This document shows, piece by piece, positions 34,380 to 44,300 of a stretch of 64,000 nucleotides of DNA; the first letter of the stretch is position 1, and each line of letters opens with the position of its first letter. The notes below the pieces were generated by a model. That model was not told the origin of the DNA. It did not search any database and saw only the letters and a list, made by a program, of their open reading frames with translations. Source of the DNA: Hemicordylus capensis. Its lineage: Eukaryota; Chordata; Lepidosauria; Squamata; Cordylidae. The position numbers and the translations under genes were made by a program. Where the stretch lies: contig NC_069665.1 of the NCBI RefSeq assembly GCF_027244095.1, positions 3,164,501 to 3,228,500 on the forward strand. The letters are read 5' to 3'.

Positions 34380-34640
34380 AGGGACTTCTACACACAGCAA
34401 GCTTTACGGCAAGTTTACTGGGAGGCTCTGCTGCGAACCCGAAGTTGTCCCCCAAAACCGACGCAAATAGTGGATGTTTTTTTACCCCAGATATAAATTG
34501 GGCTAGGCTCTAACGTGCAGTGAGAAACCCGAATTGTGTGTGAACTGCTCTCCGATAGCTGGCAGGGACTTCAGGGTAAATCTGGCCCACATGTGAACAC
34601 ACTCTGGAGAGCCAGCTGCCAGCTAGGTCAATGGCCTGAC
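34380..34640 (+). mobile_element. Unclassified MITE, uninterrupted copy
   Basis: GGGACTTCTACACACAGC, CGAAGTTGTCCCC, CCAGATATAAATTGGGCTAG, AATTGTGTGTGAACTGCTC, GACTTCAGGGTAAATCTGG. Same order as the copies at 30388-30800 and 37065-37260. Confidence 0.65.
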
Positions 34641-34773
34641 TTGATCTAAAGCCGTTTCCCATGCTCCTGTAATTATGCATGCGTCATTTTGATGGGGCCA
34701 TACGTCACTCAGTGGTAGAGGATCTGTGATGCATGCAGAAGGCGCCAGTTTCACTCCCTGGCAGCATCTCCAG

Positions 34774-35082
34774 GGCGCTTTCCAGATTAGACCCTGCAAC
34801 GGTGTCACGTCGGATCCCGGAAGTGTGCTTCCACACTTCCTGTGTTGTGACACCACAGTCCCTATGCAGACAGCAGGGTGTCGTTCACTTTGCCAATGCC
34901 TTGTCTCAAATTTAATGGCTGAGATATAGAGCTAGAACATTGTATATCCGGTGTAAGGAAGTTGCTGATTTTCCGGGTTGTTAGTTTCCATGAGACGGCT
35001 CCCCCTGCTCTTTACGTTTTGAATGTGACTTGCCTGAACAAAGGCATTTTGCTGCTGTTGAGCAGCTAGTCTGGAAAGCGCC
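34774..35082. mobile_element. MITE with 3-bp CAG duplication, Harbinger-like
   Basis: 309 bp. Ends GGCGCTTTCCAGATTAG / CTAGTCTGGAAAGCGCC, flanked by CAG on each side. CWG target duplications are known for vertebrate Harbinger elements, hence the tentative class. Confidence 0.75.
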
Positions 35083-35147
35083 CAGGTAGGGCTGGACATC
35101 AAAAGGTTGTACCCCAAGACTCTTGCCCGAAATCTTGAATGAGCTGC

Positions 35148-35225
35148 TGCCATTCCAAAAACTGTGGCTGGGGATGATGGGAGTTGTAGTCCAACGACAG
35201 CTAGAAGGCCCAAGTTCTCCCACCC
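35148..35225. mobile_element. Palindromic hAT-type MITE, one arm
   Basis: TGGGGATGATGGGAGTTGTA and GTCCAACGACAGC. Confidence 0.65.
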
Positions 35226-35462
35226 CTGGGAGCCAACTCTGAGCTAGGCAGACCGAAGGCCTGACTTGATAGGAAGCAGCTTCTTGTGTTCCTGTGTTCT
35301 CGGGTGCACACTGGCTTTGCCTGGGTTTCAGCCAAGGATAATGGGCACTGTAGTCCAAGGAGAGCTGGAGAGACTCAGGATAAACTAATGGCAAAACTGG
35401 GGAAGTGATCAATGCGCATCCCTGTCTGAAGTGTCCACCTCAACTAGTGCAAGCAAGTCTAT

Positions 35463-35838
35463 TGATAGATATAAGTTTATTCGGTCATTGACCAGCAAAA
35501 CAAGTCTATTGTCCAACAATAACAACAAATATTTATATACCGCTTTTCAACAAAAGTTTCCAAAGTGGTTTACATGGAGAAATAACAAATAAATAAGACG
35601 GAACCCGAAAGAGGCACCTTTTAACATGGTGATTCTCTTTATTGAGCAGCATGCAGGGGAGTAACTGGCCCTCTCCACCCCCAGCACAGCATCCCTCCAG
35701 TGACTGTTGCTGGTGTCTATCTTGTGTTTCTTTTTAGATTGTGAGCCCTTTGGGGACAGGGAGCCATCTTCATTTATTTGTTATTTCTCTGTGTAAACCG
35801 CCCTGAGCCATTTTTGGAAGGGCGGTATAGAAATTGAA
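35463..35838. mobile_element. LINE 3' ends in tandem, opposite orientations
   Basis: 35463-35605 reads as minus-strand tail (TTATATACCGCTTTTCAAC). 35606-35838 (+) is the same repeat as 22098-22330, ending GGGCGGTATAGAAATTGAAT. Confidence 0.55.
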
Positions 35839-35920
35839 TGAAGAAGAAGAAGAAGAAGAAGAAGAAGAAGAAGAAGAAGAAGAAGAAGAAGAAGAAGAAG
35901 AAGAAGAAGAAGAAGAAGAC
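35838..35920. repeat. (GAA)n tract
   Basis: About 27 units directly after the LINE tail, from which it probably grew. Confidence 0.95.
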
Positions 35921-36199
35921 AAACACCAGCAACAGTCGTGCAGGGGCAGTCCCAAGGAGGAGTCTCTCTGCTGCTGCTGCTGCTCCCTGTTGAGGACAAC
36001 CAGACAGCAACTCTCTCTGGTTTGCCTTGGAGTAAGGCGAGCCCTGGCCCTGGACACTCACTGCCACCACGCCCCTGGGGCTGCTTTCATGCCAACCTAG
36101 ATGTTGTCCCCTGCTTGGGGCGGCAGGAGGACTAGACGGATGAGGCCCAAGGGAATCCCCCTCTCCCCTTGGCTTTGCTAGAAGCCATGGAGCAAAGAG

Positions 36200-36720
36200 C
36201 GGGCCTTGTCCCCCTGGCGCCTGCTGGGCACATGGGCGGCACGGAAGGGGTGTCAGGCAGCTGCTGAGCGATCCAGGCCAGCACACGGCCTCCAGCATGC
36301 CCGCCGCCGCCGCCGCCGCCGTGCTGGTGCCAAGGCAAACGTTTCCTGCCACTGGCCGCAGTGCGCTCGCTCCGCCTCGGCCAGGGGGAAAAACAACAAG
36401 TGTTCACATTCTGCGAGGATAAAATCCCAGCAAGCCGGCAGGGAGGAGGAAGGGGAGGGACGGGCAGGCCAGGCAGGCTACATCTCCAGCTGAACAGTTG
36501 CTGCCTCTCAGCTGCCCTCCTGGATCCTCTGGCAGAGAGAGAGAGGACCAGGCAGGCCAACCACTGCTCCACCACCGCCCTCCAGGTCTCCCTTCGTGGC
36601 GATCCAGCCGGGCAGCCCTTCGCCAAGCAGGTCTGTGGCACCAGCTTCTTCTGCATTGGGGTGCATGGAGATCAGAGGGTGGTTGCGGGAAAGGGAGGCA
36701 AAAAGGCCAGCATCGCCCAC
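36200..36720. promoter_or_regulatory. GC/CpG-rich stretch, candidate CpG island
   Basis: Contains a GCC/CCG run (about 36300-36321) and several other CpG clusters. It lies 1.6 kb upstream of the FBLN7 start codon in DNA that is otherwise AT-balanced and repeat-rich. It could be a promoter or an untranslated first exon. No coding exon is recognisable, although both strands have incidental open frames. Confidence 0.3.
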
Positions 36721-36721
36721 T

Positions 36722-36790
36722 GCAACTGGGGATGATGGGAGTTGTAGTCCAGCGACATCAGGGGGCCCCAAACTGAAAAGCCCCTGCTCT
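36722..36790. mobile_element. Palindromic hAT-type MITE, one arm
   Basis: TGGGGATGATGGGAGTTGTA, GTCCAGCGACATCAG. Confidence 0.65.
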
Positions 36791-37064
36791 GTGCTACATG
36801 TGTAACACCAATCTAATTATCCTTCATTCTTTTCAAGGAACCCTGGGAACTGTGATTCCGGGACAGAAGGCTCGGAATCCCTAGCGGAGAATTCTAAGCA
36901 TCCTCCAAGTGCAGTTCCCAGGATTTCTTTGCCGGATGCCACAACCACTGAAGTGGTTTAAAACAGAGATGAGTTTACAAGAGCGGTGTCAACATCATCA
37001 GTGGGACCTGCAGCTGGGCTGTTCTAACCGCTGCTGTTTTGGAGCGGATGCTTCTCTCTGCACT

Positions 37065-37260
37065 TTTCAGACAGCGGGCTTTACCGCAAGACTTTACTGC
37101 GAGTTCGGGGCATAACAGATACTCCGATGTGAAAAGAGGATTGTTTTATCCCAGACATAAATCGGGCTGGGTCCCAATATGGAGAGAAAACGCCAAATCG
37201 TGTGTGAAGTGCTCTCTGAAATATTGCACAGACTTGGGGTAAATCTGGCCGCACACCCAC
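37065..37260 (+). mobile_element. Unclassified MITE, diverged copy
   Basis: CAGCGGGCTTTACCGC, ATCCCAGACATAAATCGGGC, CGTGTGTGAAGTGC, GGGGTAAATCTGGCC. Confidence 0.6.
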
Positions 37261-37424
37261 CATCCTAAAGTAAAGTCGAAGTAAAATTGCCCTCTGAAAA
37301 AGCTCCTGCTGATTTCTGCAGACTGAGCTGTTGTGAAAGGTGCAGGAGCAAGCTGCCAGGAAGTTTTTCACATGGGGCTTTTAAAGCCCTTTAACTCGCA
37401 TTTTCTCCAGAATGAGGGTGGGGT

Positions 37425-37905
37425 GGGAAGAGGTGCATTCACATGTCAGCAAGATTTACCCCAAAGTCCCTGTGAGTTATTGAGGAGCAGTTCACACACA
37501 ATTAGGGTTTTTATGTACCTGTAAGGTGAAGTGTGCTGTCAAGTCGATTTCGACTCCTGGCACCCACAGAGCCCTGTGGTTGTCTTTGGTAGAATACAGG
37601 AGGGGTTAACCATTGCCTCCTCCCACGCAGTATGAAATGATGCCTTTCAGTATCTTCCTATCTCGCTGCTGCCCAATATAGTACCAGCAGGGATTCGAAC
37701 CGGCAACCTTCGGCTTGTTAGTCAAGCATTTCCCCACTGTGCTGCATTAGAGTGTAGCCTGATGTATATCTGGGGTTAAAAAAAAAAAACAACTATTGTC
37801 AGTTTTTTGGGACAACTTCACGTTCTCAATAAAGCCTCCCAGTAAATTTGCAGTAAAGCTTGCTGTGTGTAAAAGTCCCAGGCGAGTTTATTTCCTGATC
37901 AATTC
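37425..37905 (-). mobile_element. Unclassified MITE split by a Sauria-type SINE
   Basis: Outer pieces (AGATTTACCCCAAAGTCC; CCAGTAAATTTGCAGTAAAG, TGTGTGTAAAAGTCCCAGG) surround a minus-strand SINE at 37528-37747. Confidence 0.65.
37528..37747 (-). mobile_element. Sauria-type SINE
   Basis: Bov-B-like tail GTCAAGTCGATTTCGACTCC and inverse B box GGATTCGAACCGGC. Confidence 0.85.
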
Positions 37906-37982
37906 CAATCTTCATTTCTGTGCAGGGTGGAATAAGCCAGAATTTGGGGAGGGAAATTTTTGAGTTTTCCGATCGTCTCTAA

Positions 37983-38122
37983 GCAATGGTTCTCAACCTG
38001 TGGTCCAGATACTGCTGAACTACAACTCCCATCACCACCAGGTACAATTTATTGTTGCTGGGGATGATGGGAGTTGTAGTTCAGCAACATCTGGAGGACC
38101 ACAGGTTGAGCACCAGTGGTCT
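37983..38122. mobile_element. Palindromic hAT-type MITE, near complete
   Basis: GGTTCTCAACCTGTGGTCC, GAACTACAACTCCCATC, inverse GATGATGGGAGTTGTAGTTC, and CCACAGGTTGAGCACC. Lies just upstream of the FBLN7 5' region. Confidence 0.78.
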
Positions 38123-38124
38123 GA

Positions 38125-38314
38125 GGGGGTTTGCCCCAAGGGGAAAGACCTTCCTGCTCTGTGGAGCTTTGGTCAGGCAGGATCCGAGCTGTCTTCTCAC
38201 TGTGGCTCCTCCCTCTCCTCTCTTTCTGAACCAAGGTTAGCTGACGAAGCTGCAAAGGAGATCCATTTCCCTTCTCCCACCTACTGAGCTCAGTCCCGAA
38301 CTTGAGACGACACA
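38125..38314 (+). promoter_or_regulatory. FBLN7: FBLN7 5' UTR / proximal promoter candidate
   Basis: Repeat-free stretch between a palindromic MITE (ends about 38122) and the ATG. No clear TATA box. The context before the ATG is GACGACACA, with A at -3. No upstream splice acceptor could be fixed, so the transcription start may be here or in the GC-rich region upstream. Confidence 0.35.
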
Positions 38315-38392
38315 ATGCTGCTGCTGCTGCTGCCCCAAATCCTGGCCCTGGTGGCCCTGGGCATTGTGCAACTGCCCCTTAGCAGCACCCAG
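38315..38392 (+). CDS. FBLN7: FBLN7 coding exon 1 (signal peptide)
   Basis: Starts MLLLLLPQILALVALG and ends STQ. The donor is CAG|GTAAGG, phase 0. Five leucines in a row followed by a hydrophobic stretch make a classical secretory signal. Confidence 0.88.
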
Positions 38393-41300
38393 GTAAGGAG
38401 GCAGAAGGGAATGGCCAGGCCTTGAGCCTGGAGACTGGCGGGGGGGGGGGCTGGGGGGCTTGCAGAGCCAGCCGGGGCCAGCGGGCAGAGCAGCTCACGA
38501 AAGCCCAGCTGTGCCTGGCGGCAGAGGAGCGAGGCCTGATGCTCAGGAGGTGGCGCGAACAGCACGAGGACCCTCGCAGCCAAGCAGAAAACCCCTTGGC
38601 TCTTGTGGCTGGGGATGATGGGAATTGTAGCCCAACAATATCTGGGGACCCTGGAGGCCCCAAGAAAGATCTCCACAAGCTGAACTTTGGGTTGGGGATT
38701 TGCCCAGACCGGTTCGGCAGTCCTTTTCCAGACCGCCGGACCGATTCGGAGGTCCGGCGATTCGAATGGTGCAGTGGGAGGTTACATTTATGGGACCAGG
38801 AGGTCATACCCACCCACCCCCGCCCCGCCACACATGTGTTTCCCCCATTGTCGTGGTGCCCAAAATCGCTGCACGGGGTGACAGCATACCTTCTTGCAGC
38901 CCTGGTCAGCATCCTGGCACCCACAGAGCCCTGTGGTTTTCTTTATTAGAATACAGGAGGGGTTTACCATTGCCTCCTCCCGCGCAGTGTGAGATGATGC
39001 CTTCTAGCTGCCCCGTGCAGAGATTTTGGGCACAGCGCCAATGGGGGAAATGTGTGGGGGGAAGAAATGTGTGGGGGGAAGAGCACCCTTGAAGGTAACC
39101 CCCCACCACTGAACCATCAGTTGGATGGTTCGTGCACACATCCCTGCCTTGGGTTAAACACTGAGGTCTGGCAACCCCAAAGAAGAGGCAGAGAAGAAAT
39201 CGATACCCCAAGCTGGTCAGTCTCTCTGTTCCCAATTATAGCAGCTGGGGATTATGGGAGTTGTAGTCCAACTGTTGGGAGTTGTTAATTTTTACCCCCA
39301 GTAGGTACACAGAAGAGCACTAAGGAATGAGCACACACTCCAGTTCCAGAGTAGGTAGCACAGAGTTTAGTTGCTGCAGCTACTTAGAGAAAACACATGG
39401 AGGTTCTTGTAGAACAAAATAGTAAGTATTTATTGGTTAACTACAGCAGGAAATGAATTGCCTAGCAAGCCAGAGGTTGTCAGTGCAGATCCCTGCTAAT
39501 ATGTTTCCCAGACTATGGGAAACTCCTATATCGAGCAGCAGCCAGCTAGGAAGGTGCTGAAAGGCATCATCTCATACTGCGCGGGAGGAGGCAATGGTCA
39601 ACCCCTCCTGCATTCTACCAAAGACAACCATAGGGCTCTGTGGCCACCTGGAGTCAAAGTAAATAAGTAAGTGGTAAGAAAGTAAATTTATTACGGTCCT
39701 TAGACCAGCTTAAGGAGTCGAAGACACCGACTCGACGGCACCCTAATCTAAAGGACAACATAATGAATAGGTAAGGAGGGAGAGAGATGTTTCCATTTAC
39801 TCTCTAAGAATACAGGAGGGGTTGACCATTGCCTCCTCCCACGCAGTGTGAGATGATGCCTTCTAGCATCTTCCTATATCGCTGCTGCCCGATATAGTAC
39901 CAGCGCCATGGGGATTCGAACCGGCAACCTTCTGCTTGTTATTTATTTATTTATTTGATTTGATTTGATTTGATATGATTTCTATACCGCCCTTCCAAAA
40001 AAAATGGCTCAGGGCTGTTTACACAGAGAAACAACAAATAAATAAGATGGCTCCCTGTCCCCAAGGGGCTCACAATCTATTGTTAGTCAAACATTTCCCC
40101 GCTGGTGACTCAACAGGAAATACCTGTTGAGTACATATCAAGGGTCATAGAGTAGAGACAGGTAGACGAGTTAGGCAGACCCTTACTCACTACCTCTACT
40201 CCCAATGCCCCTAGTGATCATTAGGATAGTTGGTGCAAAAGTGATGCACTGGAACTCCATCTCCAACACCCACAAAGCTGGAGAGCCTCACATTGGCCAC
40301 GAGAAACCTGCTTCTTCTCTCTGCTTTATAAGAAATGAAATCTGAGCCATCAGGGAGGAGGAAGAGGGCTCTCTCCCCACAGACCCTGACACAGCATGGC
40401 TGTAGCCCCCCTGACGCTCACTCTGCTACCCTCCCAACAAGAAATATTACCAGAGCCGATCTATGGGAGGAGAGCTGGCCTTGTGGTGACAAGCATGAAT
40501 GGTCCCCTTTGTTAAGCAGGGTCTGCCCTGGTTTGCATTTGAATGGGAGACTAGAGGTGTGATCACTGACAGATCTCTGGGTATGAGGAGGGGCCTGCTC
40601 TGGCGATAGCATCTGCACACTCGCATGCAGAGGGTACCAAGTTCCCTCCATGGCATCTCCAGATGAAACTGTAGAAGCAAAAAATTGCCACTGATGAAGA
40701 CATTCTAGGCGAAACGCATTTGGCAAGGAATTCAACTCTTTATCTCTCAACCACAACACAACATTGAGACTATTTGGGAACATCTGCCAACACTTCTCCC
40801 ATTTTCTGAGGACATATTTTACATGAGCTGTTGGGTTCCATCTTTCCAGCTGGATACAAAGAGACTATTTTAGCAAATCTTTATTGATTATTTTTCATCT
40901 ATTAGAGCATATTCTGATTTGGATGTATCATATACAACCTAGCCTGGATAATTTTCAACCACCCCGTTTTATTTCTAGGATATTAAAACACTAGTGTGGA
41001 GCATTTGGATCCTTTTTTGGTGTCATGGGAGAGAGTCTTGACGGCAACCTTGGAGAAGCCACTGCCAGTCTGGGTAGACAATACTGAGCTAGATGGACCC
41101 AGGGTCTGACTCAGTAGAAGGCAGCTCTCTTATGTTCTTATGATCCTATCCCTGTCTGTGCATGCTTGCTGTCTTTCTGGGGGGCAGCGGGGGGCAGATA
41201 TTCTGTCTCCAGCCTTAGTCGGTGTGACTGTGGGCTGTTCCTTAGCCTTGCCCGATACTTGTCCTCTCCCTTGCAGGGCTGCATGAGCAAACTGCAGGCG

Positions 41301-44300
41301 GCCAACACGATCCGGCAGCTGCAGAAACTTCTGTCCTCGCACGAGGCGGCCCAGCTGCAGAGCCTGCGCAACCTCAAGAAGCACCTGACCGTGCTGCACG
41401 GGAGCCTCCAGAAGCAGGCCGCCAAACGCAATGGTAAAAGGGCAAGGCAGCCCTTGGCGAGGCGGGGCAGGGGGTGGGGAGGCAGCCAAAGCAGTCTGGA
41501 GCAGAGCAACTTGGGCTGGGGTGGGGAGATGGGTTGGTGGGGAGATGCTCCCTCTATGGCAGCCATGCCCCGCCATCCTTTTTAACCTAACAACAGCCCT
41601 GAGAAGTAGCTTAAGCGGAGGAGCAGGAGACCTCTGTCTCTGCTTTGATTTCTGTCTCCACGCCAATGGCCTCATGTGCGCCCTGGAGACCTGGGCCCTC
41701 TCCTTGGCATGCACAGGCAATGTGCCTTTCGGGGAGGAGAGCTGGTCTTGTGGTTGTGAGCATGAACGGACCCTTTTGCTAGGCAAGGTCTGCCTTGGTT
41801 TGGAGTTGGAGGAGAGACTGTGTGCGTCTCCGATTAAGACTGCTGGTTCTCCGCTGGTTCTTAAGAGACAGCTGGAGATGTGCCTTTTTAATCAGGCCCT
41901 TTGGTTGTCGAGTTTAAAAGTTCATATTGAGATTTCCAACAGTTTTAATCATTTTAATGTTTTGTTAGTGTTGGTTGTCTAAATGTGTTAACTGCCTGGA
42001 TGGATGGATGGAGGGCGGGAGGCAGGGCGGAAGGGAGAAAAATATTAAAAACAAATAAATGCATGTGAGCGTAATAAGATGTTCCCCTTAAGGGAATATC
42101 CTTAAGGAAATATCCTCTTAAGGCCAGAGCTCAGTGGAAGAGTACCTGCGTGTCTGCACGCAGAAGGTCCCAGGTCCCATCCCTGGCAGCATCTCCCGGT
42201 AGGGCTGGGAAAGACTCCTGCCTGAAACCTGGGAGAGCCACTGCCAGTCAGGGTAGACGATGGACCAACCCTCTGACTCACTACAAGGCTGCTTCCTCTG
42301 TTTCTGTGGCAAGCCAATGGGGCGTCTTCCGACACTGGTGGTGGTGGCAGCTACCCAGGCAAGCATCTTCATTACATGAACCAGGAGTGGCCCAGGAGGT
42401 GCTTGTGGGGCACAGTGAGCAGGCGGTTTCCATGTTGCTCACCCATCTCTTTGGCTGGTGCCCCCCATTCCCCAGAGAGCTGTACTCTCCCGCCAGCGCC
42501 CCTGAATGGCAGGAGGCTGGGCAAGAAGACGGCCGTGGGCCACGAGGTGCACTTCGTCTGCTCTCTCGGCTTCCTGCTGGTGGGCTCCGAGACGCGGACC
42601 TGCCTGGACAACCACACCTGGAGCGGACAGCAGCCTTCCTGCAAAAGTGCGTGAGTCTTAGCCCCAGCTCTGGGGGTTGTGGGGCGGGAGGGGGGTGGAT
42701 GTGGGGAGGGTCACGGTGTGCTAAGAATAGGCACCGTTCCCCCACCCCCCTTCACTCTAACCCCTGTCAGAGTTTCCCCTTCTCTGGATGTTTTTAAGAA
42801 GGACCTAAAAACATACCTGTTTAGTCAGGCCTGTTTTCTTTCTAGTTTTAAAGCTTTCGGTTTTTGAGTTTTTGTTGTATTTTAAATTGTTTAAATTGTG
42901 TTAATGTTTTGATGGTTTTATATTGTGAACCGCCCAGGGTCTTTTTTGTATGGGGCGGTATATAAACGCACTATACTAAATAAAAGAAATAAATATCGGC
43001 TTCCACCTGGCCTTGTGCAGCCACAGCCAGGGAGGCAGAGCCAGGGATGGGGCCAAATGCCGCCAATCCCATATTCCAGGGTTTCTCAACTGTGGGTCCC
43101 TGGGTGTTGTTGGATTACAACTCCCATCATCCACAGCCACAACAGAGGCTTCTGGGAGCCTCTGTTTCTACAATGTCAGAATCAAAGGAAACACGCCCCT
43201 TCAGGACATGTTAGCAAGGTTATACCATATTTACCCAAATAGAAGCCTACTCTGAATTTAAGATGACCCCCTGATTTCTATCATCAAAGAACTGGGGGGC
43301 GGGGGGTGGCAAAGTGTGCCATCAAGTCTGTGTCGACTCCTGGCGCCCACAGAGCCCTGTGGATGTCTTTGGTAGAATACAGGAGGGGTTTACCATTGCC
43401 TCCTCCCACGCAGTATGAGACGATGCCTTTCAGCATCTTCCTAGATTGCTGCTGCCCGATACAGGCATTTCCCATAGTCTGGGAAACAGACCAGTGGGGA
43501 TTCGAACCGGCGACCTCTGGCTTGCTAAGCAAGTCATTTCCCCGCTGTGCCATGAAGCTGATATTGGTTGTTGTAAGTGGATTGTATACTTTGGGCTGTT
43601 TATATTTATATATAGTTATAAGTAGCAACAGACAACAGAAACGGGGCATCTTTCTACCCTCTCCTAAGCCAGGAGCCCGGTTTTGAGGGAGCCCCCCCCC
43701 CCCCCGCCACCGCCGCCTTTGCCCCATGCCATAGAAACTGGCTTTGTGAGATTCCACCCCTTCTCCTCCCCTCCATGTAGACATCAATGATTGTGCCAGT
43801 AACCCCTGTGCCAATGGCGGGACCTGTGTGGACGGCACCCACCGCTACAGCTGCTTGTGCCCGACTGGCTGGACAGGCAGCACCTGCCAGGTTCCCCTGT
43901 ATTCCTGTAAGTACCAGGCGGGGGCGGCAAAGGGGGAGGCTGGCGTAAGAGAGGGGCTTGTGGCTGGCTGCCCCGCCTGTATGTGTGACTTCCGTCCCCT
44001 CCCTCTGCCCGTCAGCTGGGCTGCCTGCAGAGCTCCTCACGGGCAGAACTGGGCTGCTTTTGCATGGCTGGTCTTGGGGCAGGAAGCATATATCACCCCC
44101 TTTGCTAAGCAGGGTCCCAACCACTAAGTGTGGCTTGCATTTGCATGGGAGACTACATGTGAGTGCCGTGAGTGCCCTTAAGGGATGGGGCCACAGCTCA
44201 GGGGAAGAGCTCCTGCATCAGGGGTGGAGCCAACATTGAGCGACGGGGTTCAAAGAACCTGGGCCGCCAAGGAAAAGGGCCGCCGGAACCCCTGTTGCAC

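Larger units (their letters stand above)
34690..35305 (+). mobile_element. tRNA-type SINE carrying two nested insertions
   Basis: SINE pieces: 34690-34773 (CAGTGGTAGAGGATCTG, CATGCAGAAGG), 35083-35147, and 35230-35305 (GAGCTAGGCAGACC to AGCAGCTTCTTGTGTTCC). Between them lie a transposon (34774-35082) and a palindromic MITE arm (35148-35225). Confidence 0.65.
39273..40268 (-). mobile_element. Solo LTR fossil with nested SINEs
   Basis: Ends TGTTGGGAG..TCTCCAACA (TG..CA on both strands), flanked by CCAAC (39268-39272) and CCCAC (40269-40273), a 5-bp duplication with one mismatch. An AATAAA signal reads on the minus strand near 39430. The 996 bp include two Sauria-type SINEs and a LINE tail. No internal retroviral genes, so probably a recombined solo LTR of old age. 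Confidence 0.6.
39231..40305. mobile_element. Palindromic MITE arm split by a solo LTR
   Basis: Left part GGGGATTATGGGAGTTGTAG TCCAAC to 39272. Right part from 40274, AAAGCTGGAGAGCCTCACAT, the usual continuation. The LTR lies between. Confidence 0.62.

Noticed and set aside
35774-36352. 192-codon minus-strand frame with a long phenylalanine run, and its Glu and Leu/Ser counterparts
   Set aside because: Produced by the (GAA)n repeat.
36132-36656. 174-codon minus-strand frame in the GC-rich region
   Set aside because: High GC lowers stop frequency; overlapping frames on both strands are equally open and none resembles a protein.
39455-39520. Possible tRNA genes, from A and B box-like text here and in other SINEs
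   Set aside because: They are SINE heads with tails and many copies; no cloverleaf with intact acceptor stem was seen.
41130-41786. 218-codon minus-strand open frame
   Set aside because: Antisense of FBLN7 exon 2 plus repeat text; GC-rich chance frame.
42150-42797. 215-codon plus-strand open frame
   Set aside because: Starts in a SINE, reads the sushi exon in another frame and runs into the intron; not a gene.
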